Positions 7,876 to 17,191 of a DNA stretch of 64,000 nucleotides are shown in pieces. The stretch is taken from positions 1 to 64,000 of the forward strand of contig NZ_JAERRH010000027.1 in assembly GCF_016741855.1 (NCBI RefSeq), read 5' to 3'. Source of the DNA: Streptomyces musisoli (lineage in GTDB: Bacteria > Actinomycetota > Actinomycetes > Streptomycetales > Streptomycetaceae). The notes under the pieces were generated by a model that was given only the letters and a program-made list of their open reading frames with translations, had not been told where the DNA came from and made no database searches. The translations under genes were made by a program, and so were the position numbers. The stretch's first letter is position 1. Each line of letters opens with the position of its first letter.

Positions 7876-8021
7876 CAGCCCGGTCCGTCCCGGCGGAAAC
7901 GGGAGCGCCGTCTGCCGGCGGCGCCCCGGGGCGGTCGTCAACGGAACACCGGGCTCCCGCCGGTCACGGCCACTCGCTACGGTCTGCACCACATGTCGCC
8001 CCGAACCAAGGAGATCAGCGG

Positions 8022-8543
8022 GTGTCCGGTCTGGACTTCTACAGCCACGTCGCGATGCACGGCGACGTCCTCGGGACCGGAATCGGCTCCGGTCCCGGCG
8101 CATGGGAAGCCACAGTGGGGCCCGACCACCTCGACGATCCCGGCAAGGGGCTGCTACGCAGAGACTACGGGCTGGTGGAGCTCTCCTTCTCGGATGCCGA
8201 CGGGCCCATGTCCTGCTTCGGGATCCGCATCCAGGTCCACCGGTTGATCCACGGCCCCTGCGTGCCGTCGCCCCTGATACACGAGTACGGAGAGTTCGCG
8301 CCCCGCGCCCGGTTCGAGGAGTTGAGATCGGCGGTCCTATCCCTGGGGGGCACGATCGAGCCCGATGACCTCTCGGGCGACGTCCACCGCTACCGCGTGC
8401 CGGAGTCCGGCGTCCGCATCTTCGTCATCGACGACCCCGATCCCTACGGGCACGGCGATCACGATGCCGACGACCCGGAGATTCACCAAGCAGGGGACGT
8501 ATGGGCGTTGAGCGTCTCCCCGAACTGGTGGGGGCGGTCCTGA
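8022..8543 (+). CDS. Hypothetical protein, about 173 residues
   Basis: I do not recognise a named family. The protein starts MSGLDFYSHVAMHGDVLGTG (GTG start) with a clear ribosome site AAGGAGAT at 8008-8015. It is acidic, has no membrane segment or signal peptide, and contains RDYGLVELSFSD, FGIRIQVHRL and a terminal DPEIHQAGDVWALSVSP. The pattern of a two-domain alpha/beta protein with buried Trp and Asp resembles small conserved actinomycete proteins sometimes linked to immunity or SMI1/SUKH-like folds, but that is only a guess. Coding is supported by the RBS, codon use and a natural stop. Confidence 0.65.
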   Translation: MSGLDFYSHVAMHGDVLGTGIGSGPGAWEATVGPDHLDDPGKGLLRRDYGLVELSFSDADGPMSCFGIRIQVHRLIHGPCVPSPLIHEYGEFAPRARFEELRSAVLSLGGTIEPDDLSGDVHRYRVPESGVRIFVIDDPDPYGHGDHDADDPEIHQAGDVWALSVSPNWWGRS

Positions 8544-8899
8544 GGCGGCCAGGCTCTTGTTCCTCGGAGCGGAGCGACGCCCGGACGGGGTGACGGCGGT
8601 GGTGGTGTGGATCGCGGCCTCCCCGCCCGAACGTGAGGGTGCCATCCTCCATCCCGCCGTGAACCGTCGGGCAAGTCGGCGAACTCAGCCTCCGGTTCCT
8701 CAACGTGAGGCAACGGCCGTGCAACGCGGGGGCGTTGGATGTCACGGCTTGCCCAACCCCTTCCCCCGCGTTGGTCACATGTTCACTGCCCCTACCTGAT
8801 GCGCCCTGCCGTCGCGGGCGAAGGATGAAAGACGGCCCGTCCGTCTTCGCCTGGCCGGCCGTCACTCCGGTGAGCATCCTCGCTCAAGAAGGGGGCGTC
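8544..8899. other. 356-bp intergenic region, no gene seen
   Basis: This region precedes the phospholipase C-like gene. Frames in it are antisense shadows without recognisable sequence. GGTCACATGTTCAC at 8773-8786 superficially recalls PHO-box halves but has the wrong spacing. No clear hairpin was found. Confidence 0.4.
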
Positions 8900-10326
8900 A
8901 TGGCCGAGTTGACACGCCGTAGACTTCTTGGTTCCGCCGCTGGTGCACTGGGCGGCACCACGTCCCTCTCCCTTCTCCCGCCGAGCGTCCAGAAGGCCGT
9001 CGCCGCCGGCCCTGCCAAGGACGGCTCGCTGCGCGACATCGAGCACGTCGTCCTGCTGATGCAGGAGAACCGCTCGTTCGACCACTACTTCGGCACCCTG
9101 TCGGGCGTCCGGGGCTTCAACGACCCGCAGGCCCTCCGACTCGACAACGGGCGCAGCGTCTTCTACCAGCCCGACACCATGAACCCGAGGGGCTACCTCC
9201 TGCCCTTCCATCTCGACACCCACAAGTCGAGCGCCCAGGCCATCCCGTCCACCAGCCACGCCTGGTCGGTGCAGCACCAGGCCTGGAACGGCGGCAAGAT
9301 GGACCAGTGGCTGCCCGCACACCGCAAGGCCGACGGCGCCAACGGGCCCTATGTGATGGGGTACTACACGCGCGAGGACATACCGTTCCAGTTCGCGCTC
9401 GCCGAGGCCTTCACCGTCTGCGACAACTACTTCTGCTCGGTGTTCGGCCCCACGTGGCCCAACCGGCTGATGTGGATGACCGGCACGATCGACCCCGGCG
9501 GCACCAGGGGCGGCCCGGTCATCAGCAACTCCGCGCCCACGCCGTACCGCTGGACGACGTACGCCGAACGGCTCCAGGCGGCCGGCGTCAGCTGGAAGGT
9601 GTACCAGCAGGACGACGACTACGGCTGCAACATGCTGGAGCAGTTCGCCGCCTTCAGGAACGCGCGGCCGGGCTCCGCCCTGTACGAACGCGGCGTGCGC
9701 CCGCAGCCCGAGGGCACCTTCGAGGACGACGCCCGCAACGACCGCCTGCCGACGGTGAGCTGGATCATGCCGACGAGCCACCAGTCGGAGCACCCGGACC
9801 ATCTCCCTGCCGCCGGTGCGGATTTCGTGGCCTCGAAGATCGAGGCGATCGCGTCGAACCCGGAGGTGTGGCGCAAGACCGCCTTCATCCTCGACTACGA
9901 CGAGAACGACGGCCTGTTCGATCACGTGCCTCCGCCCACCCCGCCCCCGGGCACGGCGGACGAGTACATCAAGGGCCTGCCGATCGGCGGCGGCTTCCGT
10001 GTCCCGGCCATCGTCATCTCGCCCTGGACGTGGGCGGCTGGGTCGCGTCGGAACCCCTCGACCACACGTCCGTCCTTCAGTTCCTGGAGCGGTTCACCGG
10101 AGTGGAGGAGCCGAACATCAGCGACTGGCGGCGCGCCACCTTCGGCGACTTCACGACCGCCTTCCGCTTCCGTGATGCCAGCCCCGGCGCTCCCCGGCTC
10201 CCCGACGACACGGCGGAGCAGTTGGAGAAGGCGGAGGAGGAGGTGGCGACGCTGCCGAAGCCGAGACTGCCGGGAGCGGACCAGACCTTCCCGCACCAGG
10301 AGGGGGGCCGCCGTCCCCACGTGTGA
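8900..10326 (+). pseudogene. Tat-exported phospholipase C-like (alkaline phosphatase superfamily) gene with a frameshift
   Basis: The start MAELTRRRLLGSAAGALGG is a twin-arginine signal. The catalytic N-terminal block HVVLLMQENRSFDHYFG (residues 49-65) is the hallmark of bacterial phospholipase C/acid phosphatase (PLC) proteins. Further blocks include FCSVFGPTWPNRLMWMTGT and ILDYDENDGLFDHVPPP. Around 10030, after VISPWT, the frame changes: the expected GGWVASEPLDHTSVLQFLERF is encoded in another frame that runs to a stop at 10326. One missing base would explain it, close to G-rich sequence. The composite has about 475 codons, short of the 700 or so of proteins with extra C-terminal domains. 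Either the gene is inactivated near its C-terminus or there is a sequencing error. Confidence 0.8.
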
Positions 10327-10427
10327 CAGCGACTGACGGGCTTCGGCACAGACCCCCGACCTGGCGGCACATGTCGCGGCCGCGCCTTCTACTGTGGGGA
10401 GCCACACGAGGTCAGGGGGACGGAAAG

Positions 10428-10868
10428 ATGACCACATGGGGGCTCGTCGTCGAGACGACCGTGGGTGCCGGGGAGCGCAAGCACATCGAGGCGTATGTGG
10501 TGGCACACATCACCGGCTCTCGTGCGGACGCGCTCGCGGAACTCGAGCGCATCGCGCGGCGCCATTCGCCCGAGCACCCCCGGAGCCCGAAGCGCCGTCG
10601 GCTCCTGCGGGACGGGGACGGGTTCCTCCTGGTCATCGACGGAGCCTGGCAGTCGTTCGTCACACGGTTCTCGGTGGCGGAGCTGCTGGAGGACTCCGAC
10701 GGTCCCGTCGTGCCCGGGCCCGCGGAGGATCCGTCGGCCGTGCCCCCGGGACCCGCGGGAGAGGTGCCCGCCGCGCCTGCGTCCGGGCCGGTGGCGGAGG
10801 ACGTCGAGCGGTACGCGGACGGCGTCCCGGTGAAGCCGGCGTGGCTGGGACGCGACGACCTGCCCTGA
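10428..10868 (+). CDS. Hypothetical conserved actinomycete protein
   Basis: A 146-residue protein starting MTTWGLVVETTVGAGERKHI with AGGGGG upstream. The first 90 residues look folded: HIEAYVVAHITGSRADALAELERIARRH, then KRRRLLRDGDGFLLVIDGAWQSFVTRFSVAELLEDS. The rest is a Pro/Ala-rich linker ending DGVPVKPAWLGRDDLP. Similar small proteins of unknown role are common in Streptomyces. There is no signal peptide or membrane helix. It begins 102 bp after the phospholipase-like gene and faces the MFS gene at 10982. Confidence 0.7.
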   Translation: MTTWGLVVETTVGAGERKHIEAYVVAHITGSRADALAELERIARRHSPEHPRSPKRRRLLRDGDGFLLVIDGAWQSFVTRFSVAELLEDSDGPVVPGPAEDPSAVPPGPAGEVPAAPASGPVAEDVERYADGVPVKPAWLGRDDLP

Positions 10869-10981
10869 GCCCCCCGGGCCGACCGGTGGGCCGACGGGGG
10901 CGCAGGCCGAGGAGCACCTCGGCCGATGGAGGGCGGTCGGTTCGAGAGGGCGGCTCACGTCCCGCATCCCGATGGAGGTGA

Positions 10982-12217
10982 TCAAGTCGAACGGCTGAGG
11001 AGCCCGGCTCGGCTCCGCGCCGGTTCGCCGGTGGGGCCGGGGTTCGCCCGACGGACGGCGAACGGTGCGGCCAGGCCCGTCAGGGCGAACATGGCTCCTA
11101 CGACGTACCACCCGGGGCGGCCCCAGGTGATGCAGAGCGCGATGAGCAGTCCCGGTCCGAGGGCCTCGGCCAGTCCGGCGCCGAGACCGAAGACCCCCAG
11201 GTACTGGCCGGTGGCATGCCGCGGTGCGAGGGCGAAGGACACCTCGAAGCCGGCGGCGGAGTGCAACAGTTCACCGACTGTGTGGACCACCACCGCGGCG
11301 ATGAGCAGCGTCCCCGCGGCCCAGGCCGGAATCCCCGCGGACAGCGAGATCATCGAGCAGGAGACGAGAAACGCGATGCCTGCTCGACGGTAGGCGTTTC
11401 CGCCGGCCGAGGGGGAATCGATGCCCCGGCTCGCCCGTACCTGGAACGCGACGACGATGACGGTACAGGTGAGCATGGTGCCCGAGATGAGCCAGTGCGG
11501 GGCACTGGTGGCCCCGACCAGCCAGAGCGGGACGGCCACGGTGAGCACCTTGAACTGGATGGCCATGATGCCGTCGAGCGCGGTGAGCAGCAGGTAGGGG
11601 CGGTCCCGGAGGGCGATCCAGCGGGGGCCTCCGGTGGCGGGGACGGGCGCGACGGGCGGGAGGAGGAACAGGAGAGCCGCGGAGACGACGAAGGCGATCG
11701 CGTTGCCCGCGACCATGAGTTGGTAGGCGGTGAGGGTGCCGACCTGGACGACCCAGCCCGCTCCCACGGCGCCGAGGGAGATGCCGACGTTCGTCACCGC
11801 CCGCAGGTAGGCCCGGAACTCCTGTGGCCGGGCTCCTCCGTAGTGCCTGATGAGCGGGGCGCGCGCGGCTGTTCCGGCCGCCTTCGCCCCGGCCGCCGCA
11901 CAGACCACGAGGACGAACGGCCAGAAGCTGTCCGCCAGTACGAAGCCGGCGGTGGCCAGCGCCTGGACCACGAGGGTGGCGGCATGGACACCGCGTGCTC
12001 CGTACCTGTCCGCCAGATGTCCGACCGCGACCCCGAGGGCCAGTGCGACGAGACCGGCGATGCCGAGCCCGATACCCACCTGGTCCGCCGGAAGGTGGAC
12101 CGCCTCGGTGAAGTAGAGGACCCCGGCGGTCAGATAGAGGCCGCTGCCGATGGTGTAGACGAAGTTCGAGGCCGCGAGGACGCGCTGTGGTCCTGGGCCG
12201 GGTATCAAGCGGGGCAT
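10982..12217 (-). CDS. MFS transporter
   Basis: A 411-residue 12-helix transporter starting MPRLIPGPGPQRVLAASNFV. GHLADRYGARGVHAATLVVQ is the conserved loop 2-3 motif. It resembles DHA-type drug or metabolite exporters of actinomycetes, and the same family as 4017-5213. The ATG at 12217 is preferred to longer frames because the first helix then starts at the normal place. Two GCAA/TTGC palindromes lie 57-94 bp upstream and may be its operator. Substrate unknown. Confidence 0.88.
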   Translation of the reverse strand: MPRLIPGPGPQRVLAASNFVYTIGSGLYLTAGVLYFTEAVHLPADQVGIGLGIAGLVALALGVAVGHLADRYGARGVHAATLVVQALATAGFVLADSFWPFVLVVCAAAGAKAAGTAARAPLIRHYGGARPQEFRAYLRAVTNVGISLGAVGAGWVVQVGTLTAYQLMVAGNAIAFVVSAALLFLLPPVAPVPATGGPRWIALRDRPYLLLTALDGIMAIQFKVLTVAVPLWLVGATSAPHWLISGTMLTCTVIVVAFQVRASRGIDSPSAGGNAYRRAGIAFLVSCSMISLSAGIPAWAAGTLLIAAVVVHTVGELLHSAAGFEVSFALAPRHATGQYLGVFGLGAGLAEALGPGLLIALCITWGRPGWYVVGAMFALTGLAAPFAVRRANPGPTGEPARSRAGLLSRST

Positions 12218-12273
12218 GACAAGGCTCCAGGTCACGGCGGCCGGTAATGACCCGTCAAGCTTGTTGCATCTTA

Positions 12274-12311
12274 CTTGCAATAGCAAGAGGATTGCACAGC
12301 AAGCGGCTTGC
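12274..12311. promoter_or_regulatory. TTGC/GCAA palindromes upstream of the MFS gene
   Basis: CTTGC-AATA-GCAAG at 12274-12287 and GCAAGC-G-GCTTGC at 12299-12311 lie in an AT-richer stretch with two more TTGCA words (12263-12267 and 12292-12296). Clustered short inverted repeats in front of a transporter gene suggest a dimeric regulator site. The regulator is unknown; the neighbouring TetR has a different palindrome of its own. Confidence 0.55.
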
Positions 12312-12415
12312 GCCGCCTCCACTCCCCCGCACCCTCGGGCGCCGCACACGACGACCGCCCCTCAGGCCCTGGCGGCGAGCGGTCGCGCGTTCCCGGCGTC
12401 GAGCCGCCGCCGCCG

Positions 12416-13066
12416 TCAGTGACCCGTGACGCCCTCGATCTCGTCGGCGTAGAGCCGGGCCGGGTCGAAGCCCATGCCGTCGAAGTGGCCGGCGAGTTCG
12501 AGGGAGAGCACGCCGTGCAGGCGGGTCCAGAAGGCGAGGGCCCGTCGCAGCGCCGACGGCGGGGCCGGGTGCTGCCGGGCCCAGACCCGGTGATCGTCCA
12601 GGTGCGTCTCGAGCGGTGACGGCGGCGCGACGGGGGGCTGTCCGGCGGTGCAGGCGTCGAGGATGACGGCCATGATCTCCGCGGTGATCCGGGTGGTGTC
12701 CGCGGGGGCGTGGTAACCGGGCACGGGCGTGCCGTAGACGAGGAAGTACCGCTGGGGATCGGCCAGGGCCCACTCCCGCAAGGCGTGCGCCAGGCCGTCG
12801 AGACCGGCGCCGGCCTCCGCCCGGTCCTGGAGGATGTCGGCCAGGCTGCGGTAGGCGTCCTTGATGAGTTCGGTGATCAACTCGTCGCGGTTGGCGAAAT
12901 ACCGGTACAGGGCCGGCCCGCTCATCCCGATCTGCTTGGCGATCGCATTGAGGGACAGAGCCGACGCCCCCGCGGTCGCGATCTGCTCCCACGCGTACTT
13001 CTTGATCTCCTCCCGCACCTGGGCGCGGTACCGCTCCCTGGGAGTGCCCGCATCCGGCTTGCCCAC
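12416..13066 (-). CDS. TetR-family regulator
   Basis: A 216-residue repressor. The helix-turn-helix is ASALSLNAIAKQIGMSGPALYRYFANRDELITELI and the C-terminal domain is of the WHG type seen in many actinomycete TetRs (ALAFWTRLHGVLSLELAGHF). GTG at 13066 is chosen over an ATG at 13111 because GGGAGAACGATC precedes it. It is divergent from the quinone oxidoreductase gene at 13191, with a 15-bp palindrome between, so it most likely represses that gene and itself. The MFS gene lies downstream in the same direction after about 200 bp. Confidence 0.9.
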   Translation of the reverse strand: MGKPDAGTPRERYRAQVREEIKKYAWEQIATAGASALSLNAIAKQIGMSGPALYRYFANRDELITELIKDAYRSLADILQDRAEAGAGLDGLAHALREWALADPQRYFLVYGTPVPGYHAPADTTRITAEIMAVILDACTAGQPPVAPPSPLETHLDDHRVWARQHPAPPSALRRALAFWTRLHGVLSLELAGHFDGMGFDPARLYADEIEGVTGH

Positions 13067-13096
13067 GATCGTTCTCCCGTCCTCTCGCCCGCCACA

Positions 13097-13156
13097 GTTA
13101 GAACCTATCACGAACGCTATTGACGCTCACGGCAGCCGTGAGTTAGAACTTCTAAC
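13097..13156. promoter_or_regulatory. Operator pair for the TetR/oxidoreductase divergon
   Basis: GTTAGAACTTCTAAC at 13142-13156 is a perfect palindrome around a central C. A related but degenerate copy, GTTAGAACCTATCAC, lies at 13097-13111, 45 bp away. The two sites would cover both divergent promoters. The binding factor is inferred to be the adjacent TetR. Confidence 0.75.
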
Positions 13157-13190
13157 GAACACGAGAGCTTCTAGAGAGAGGAAGGCGATC

Positions 13191-14222
13191 GTGAGCGACG
13201 AACGCCTCGTCCAGGTCGTACTGCCGGGCATCGTGGCCCCGGAAGAGCTGCAGATCCGGCACTCCTCCGTGCCGGAGCCCGGCCCGGGACAGATCGTGAT
13301 CGCCATGGAGGCGACCGGCGTCTCCTTCGCCGAACAGCAGATGCGCCGCGGCCGGTACTACGACCAGCCGCCGTTCCCGTTCGTGCCCGGCTACGACCTG
13401 GTGGGCCGGGTGTTCTCGACCGGCCCGGGAGTCGACCCGGGCCTGGCCGGCCGGCGGGTGGCCGCGCTGGTCAAGGTCGGCGGGTGGGCCAGTCACGTGC
13501 TGGCCGACGCGGCGGACGCGGTCGAGGTGCCGCAGGGCGTGACGGCCGCGCAGGCCGAGACCGTCGTGGTCAACGGCATCACCGCCTGGCAGATGCTGCA
13601 CCGCACGGCCCGGGTGCGGGCCGGGCAGACGGTGCTGGTGCACGGCGCCGGCGGCGGCGTCGGCTCCGTCCTGGTCCAACTCGCCCTGGCGGCCGGCGCG
13701 AAGGTGATCGGCACGGCCTCTCCCCGGCACCACGACGCGCTGCGGGAACTGGGCGTCACCCCGGTCGACTACCGCGCCGGAGCCGTGACGGCCCGGGTGC
13801 GGGAGCTGGCTCCCGGCGGGGTGGACGCGGTCTTCGACCACCTCGGCGGTCGCAGCGTCGTCGACTCATGGCACCTGCTCGCCCACGGCGGCACCCTCGT
13901 CGCCTACGGCAGCGCCTCCACCCGCGACGAGACCGGCTCCAAGCAGTGGCCCGTGCTGAAGATCCTCGCCCGCACCTGGCTCTGGAACACCCTGCCCAAC
14001 GGCCGTCGCGCCCGCTTCTACAACATCTGGGCCGGCCGAGCGCTGAACAAGGACCGCTTCCGCGCCCGCCTGCGGAGCGATCTCACCGAGGTCTTCACCG
14101 CGGTCCAGCGTGGTGACGTCACCGCCCGCATCGCCGCCCGGCTGCCGCTGGCCAGGGCTGCGGAGGCCCTGCGCCTGGCGGAGTCCGGCACCGTCACCGG
14201 CAAGGTCGTCCTGACCCCCTGA
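13191..14222 (+). CDS. NADPH:quinone oxidoreductase-like medium-chain dehydrogenase
   Basis: A 343-residue zinc-free MDR protein. The N-terminal GroES-like domain contains PPFPFVPGYDLVGRVFSTGPGV. The nucleotide-binding Rossmann fold begins VLVHGAGGGVGSVLVQLALAAGAKVIGTAS (AXXGXXG type for NADPH). FDHLGG and GGTLVAYGSAS are family blocks. Such enzymes reduce quinones or enones in the cytoplasm and are often induced by electrophiles through TetR repressors, which matches the divergent regulator and palindromes. The GTG at 13191 follows GAGAGGAAGGCG. Confidence 0.9.
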   Translation: MSDERLVQVVLPGIVAPEELQIRHSSVPEPGPGQIVIAMEATGVSFAEQQMRRGRYYDQPPFPFVPGYDLVGRVFSTGPGVDPGLAGRRVAALVKVGGWASHVLADAADAVEVPQGVTAAQAETVVVNGITAWQMLHRTARVRAGQTVLVHGAGGGVGSVLVQLALAAGAKVIGTASPRHHDALRELGVTPVDYRAGAVTARVRELAPGGVDAVFDHLGGRSVVDSWHLLAHGGTLVAYGSASTRDETGSKQWPVLKILARTWLWNTLPNGRRARFYNIWAGRALNKDRFRARLRSDLTEVFTAVQRGDVTARIAARLPLARAAEALRLAESGTVTGKVVLTP

Positions 14223-14282
14223 CTCCCCGCCCCCGGCCGGTGACACCCCCGCACGGACCCACATCCGGCGATCCGCGGGGAT

Positions 14283-15197
14283 CTAGCGGCCGTGACCGGT
14301 CCGGGCGCCGACTGCGGTGCCGGTGCCTTGCCGGGCCGGGCGCCGGCGCGGCTCGCTGTCGTCGTCCAGTCCCTCCAGGAAACCGGCCAGGGTGTCGGTG
14401 ACCTCGTCCAGAGACCGGGCGCTGAAGAGGACCGGCTGATAGCCCCGGATGTCGTAGGTCGTGGTGAGCATGGCGTCGATATCCAGCGGACGGATGCGGG
14501 CCGCCCCCAGCCGGCCGATCTCCCCGTAGGAAGAGAGCAGGGCGGCGCCGTACGCCTTCGGGGTCCCGCACTCGTCGATGACCCCGTACTCCAGGGTGAA
14601 CCAGTACACGTCGCTGATCATCTGCAGGACGTCCTCGCGCTCGACCCGCATCGCCGCCCGCCCGATCAGCCGGTAGACGTCGGCGAAGGCCGGCGAGGCC
14701 AGGTGGATGCCGTGGCCGAAGACGTCGTGGATGACGTCGGGTTCCGGGGTGAACAGCGGCACTGCCGGGTGGCGGACGAACTGCACGGCGTGGAACCAGC
14801 CGTCGGCCATCGATCCGAGGAACCGCTTGTTCTCGACCACTCCCCCGGCGAGGGTGAAACGGAAGCCCGTCAGGTGCCGCAGGTGCGCGCCGACCTCGGC
14901 GTGCTGCGGGATGTGGTCCGCGGGGACCGGGGCGTGCTCCCTGGCGTCGAGCGCGGCGCGGCACGCGTGCTCGCCCTGCGCCGTCCACAGGGCCCGGTGG
15001 ACGGTGCGCCAGGTCGTCTCCTCGCGCGCGCTGTAGTCCACCGGCGGGTACGGATCGCCGACCCGGTGGCCGCGGGCGACCGCGCCGATCGCCCGCCGCC
15101 GGGACAGGTAGTCCGGGTCGCTGAGCCCGGGGTGTTCGGCGGCGGTGCCCAGCCGGCCGTCGGCCGTGACGGGCGTTCGTACCTGGATGCCGCTCAT
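14283..15197 (-). CDS. Aromatic amino acid (phenylalanine-type) 4-monooxygenase
   Basis: A 304-residue pterin-dependent hydroxylase. The metal ligands are visible: the two histidines of DVIHDVFGHGIHL and the glutamate of YWFTLEYGV, the 2-His-1-carboxylate iron site. Other family blocks are TGFRFTLAGGVVENKRFLGSMADG and IRPLDIDAMLTTTYDIRGYQP. Length matches single-domain bacterial enzymes without an N-terminal ACT domain. It probably converts phenylalanine to tyrosine using tetrahydrobiopterin in the cytoplasm. No pterin recycling gene is adjacent. The ATG at 15197 opens MSGIQVRTPV. A long hairpin upstream separates it from the amidohydrolase gene. Confidence 0.92.
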   Translation of the reverse strand: MSGIQVRTPVTADGRLGTAAEHPGLSDPDYLSRRRAIGAVARGHRVGDPYPPVDYSAREETTWRTVHRALWTAQGEHACRAALDAREHAPVPADHIPQHAEVGAHLRHLTGFRFTLAGGVVENKRFLGSMADGWFHAVQFVRHPAVPLFTPEPDVIHDVFGHGIHLASPAFADVYRLIGRAAMRVEREDVLQMISDVYWFTLEYGVIDECGTPKAYGAALLSSYGEIGRLGAARIRPLDIDAMLTTTYDIRGYQPVLFSARSLDEVTDTLAGFLEGLDDDSEPRRRPARQGTGTAVGARTGHGR

Positions 15198-15269
15198 GAA
15201 CCGATCATTCCTTCCCGGCCCTGCTCGGTCAGGCGGTCGCCGGTGGAAGCGGGGACTGGGGTGCTGGGC

Positions 15270-15319
15270 GGCGCCGACCGTCCGGGCCGGTGCGGTGACC
15301 GGGCCGGACGGTCGGCGCC
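15270..15319 (-). terminator. Very strong hairpin between amidohydrolase and hydroxylase genes
   Basis: A 22-bp stem with one G-G mismatch (left arm 15270-15291, right arm 15298-15319) and a six-base loop. It lies 150 bp downstream of the amidohydrolase stop and 73 bp before the hydroxylase start, so it probably ends the former transcript. Confidence 0.7.
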
Positions 15320-15468
15320 GGACGGCTCGGGTGAGCCGAACGTGAGGCGGTCCTTCCATGGCCAGTGTCCGAGCAGTACCGCTCGTCGGCCACCGGACCG
15401 CCCCGGCGTGCACCGTGGGCGCTCCGTCCGTCGCCCTCCGTGCCGGAAGCAGGGGCCCTTCCCAGGGC

Positions 15469-16956
15469 TCACACGACACCCACGGCCGGCTTCCGGGCGA
15501 CGTCACGGCCGCGTTCCAGGTCCTGTGGTCGCACCGCCGGGCGGGCGGGGCGCGACGACGGGGACTGGCCGGCCGAGGTGTCCAGCACGTACGTGCGCGA
15601 TGCCTGGACCTCGCCGCGCAGGGCGGGCAGATCGATGTCGAGGACCTCGCCGTTCCACTTGCGGGGCTCGCCGTTCACGAGGACGGCGGTGATGTTGCGG
15701 GCGTCGGAGCCGAGGACGACGGTGCCGATCGGGTCGTTGAGCGGCATGTTGTTGAGGTCCTCGGCCTGGATGACCAGCAGGTCGGCCTTCTTGCCCGGGG
15801 TGAGTGAGCCGGTGACGGCGGCCAGAGCGTTGGTGCGGGCGCCTTGCAGGGTGGCGAAGTCGAGGACGTCGTGGGTGCTGATGCGGGAGGGCTCCCGATC
15901 GGTGCCGTGGACGGCGTTGACCGCGCGCATCCGCTGGATGGTGTGCAGGGCCCTCATCTGCGTGAACATGTCTCCGGCCAGGGCGACTTCGACGTCGATG
16001 CTCAGGCCGGGGCGGATGCCGGCGCCGAGGGCCTCGTCGACGGCGGGGACGGCGGTCTCCAGGCCGATCTGCGCGTCGGAGGTGGGGGCGAGCGCCACCG
16101 TGGTGCCGGTCTCCCCCATCGCCTTCCATGCCTCCGGCGTCAGTCCGGTGCAGTGGATGAGCGTGACGCCGGGGCCGAGGATGCCGTGCTCGGCCCAGCT
16201 CAGTACCGCGGCGGAGGAGGAGGCGCCGAAGACGGCGTCCACGCTCACGCCGACGTCCAGATCGGCTGCCGCACGGGCGAGTTCGGCGCCGTAGGCGAGC
16301 GCCGGCCCGGCGATCTCCGCGGTGGCGAGCGTCGCCAGGCGCAGGGTCAGCAGCTGCTCGTCGCTGCTGAAGTACCGATCCCTGAGACGGGTCAGGTCGC
16401 CGGGCCACTGCCGGTCCCAGTCACCGAAGTGCGGCCCCATGGAGGCGTGCACACCACGGATGCCGGTGTCACGGAGGGCCTCGATGGCGGCGTCGGAGTG
16501 CTCGCCGGTGCGGGAGTTGTGGGAGAAGTCGAGCATGGTCGTGATGCCGCTGTCGATCGCGCTCAGGGCGGCCAGCCTGGTGCCGGTGTACATGTCCTCG
16601 GGCCGGTAGACGGGGGCGTAGCCGGCCAGGGTGGCCGTGACGTAGCCGCCGAGGTCGTCGACGTCCGGCATGATCCGGCGCAACTGGGCCTGCCAGGCGT
16701 GCCGGTGGGTGTCGACGAAGCCGGGGCTGAGGATCGCACCGGTGACGTCGGCGACCACGGCGTCTTTGGGGTCGAGGCGGGGTCCGACGGCGGTGATCGT
16801 GTCGCCCTCGACGAGGAGGTCGCCGCGGTCGAGGACGCCGAGGCCGGGGTCCATGGTGACGATGGTCGCGCCGGTGAACAGGATGCGCCGCCGGTCCGCG
16901 GGGCGGCGCCGGAGCTGTTCGAGGACGGCGGCGCTGGTGGTGTCGTTGACGTTCAT
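15469..16956 (-). CDS. Amidohydrolase-family protein (atrazine chlorohydrolase/8-oxoguanine deaminase type)
   Basis: A 495-residue metallo-dependent hydrolase. ILSPGFVDTHRHAWQAQLRR carries the metal-binding HxH on strand 1, TLIHCTG the strand-5/6 histidine, and APTSDAQIG the downstream region. TLQGARTNALAAVTGSLTPGKKADLLVIQ is the conserved C-terminal composite-domain block. The family deaminates or hydrolyses purines, triazines and related rings; typical members have a later conserved Asp that I do not see clearly placed. The ATG at 16956 is preferred to an upstream extension lacking similarity. The XRE-type regulator gene lies upstream on the same strand. Confidence 0.85.
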   Translation of the reverse strand: MNVNDTTSAAVLEQLRRRPADRRRILFTGATIVTMDPGLGVLDRGDLLVEGDTITAVGPRLDPKDAVVADVTGAILSPGFVDTHRHAWQAQLRRIMPDVDDLGGYVTATLAGYAPVYRPEDMYTGTRLAALSAIDSGITTMLDFSHNSRTGEHSDAAIEALRDTGIRGVHASMGPHFGDWDRQWPGDLTRLRDRYFSSDEQLLTLRLATLATAEIAGPALAYGAELARAAADLDVGVSVDAVFGASSSAAVLSWAEHGILGPGVTLIHCTGLTPEAWKAMGETGTTVALAPTSDAQIGLETAVPAVDEALGAGIRPGLSIDVEVALAGDMFTQMRALHTIQRMRAVNAVHGTDREPSRISTHDVLDFATLQGARTNALAAVTGSLTPGKKADLLVIQAEDLNNMPLNDPIGTVVLGSDARNITAVLVNGEPRKWNGEVLDIDLPALRGEVQASRTYVLDTSAGQSPSSRPARPAVRPQDLERGRDVARKPAVGVV

Positions 16957-17191
16957 GAGGACCTTCGCTTGCGTACGTCGACGGGAGGAGTGCCGGGGTG
17001 CACGGCTTCCACCCTCGGTCGCCGCCACCACGGCAACCAGGCCGCGGTCTTCCCTGGTGCCGCGCACCCAGGATCGGGGCACTTCCCGGCGCGGGGCCCT
17101 GGCGCCGGTCGACCGTGCGGGTTCACGGCGACCGGGGGCCGCGTGCTTCGAGGAGAACGTCCGTGGCGGCGGTGGGACCGGCAGCAGGAGG

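Noticed and set aside
8773..8790. PHO-box-like GGTCACA/GTTCAC before the phospholipase-like gene
   Set aside because: The half-sites are about 7 bp apart rather than 11, and no further repeat is present.
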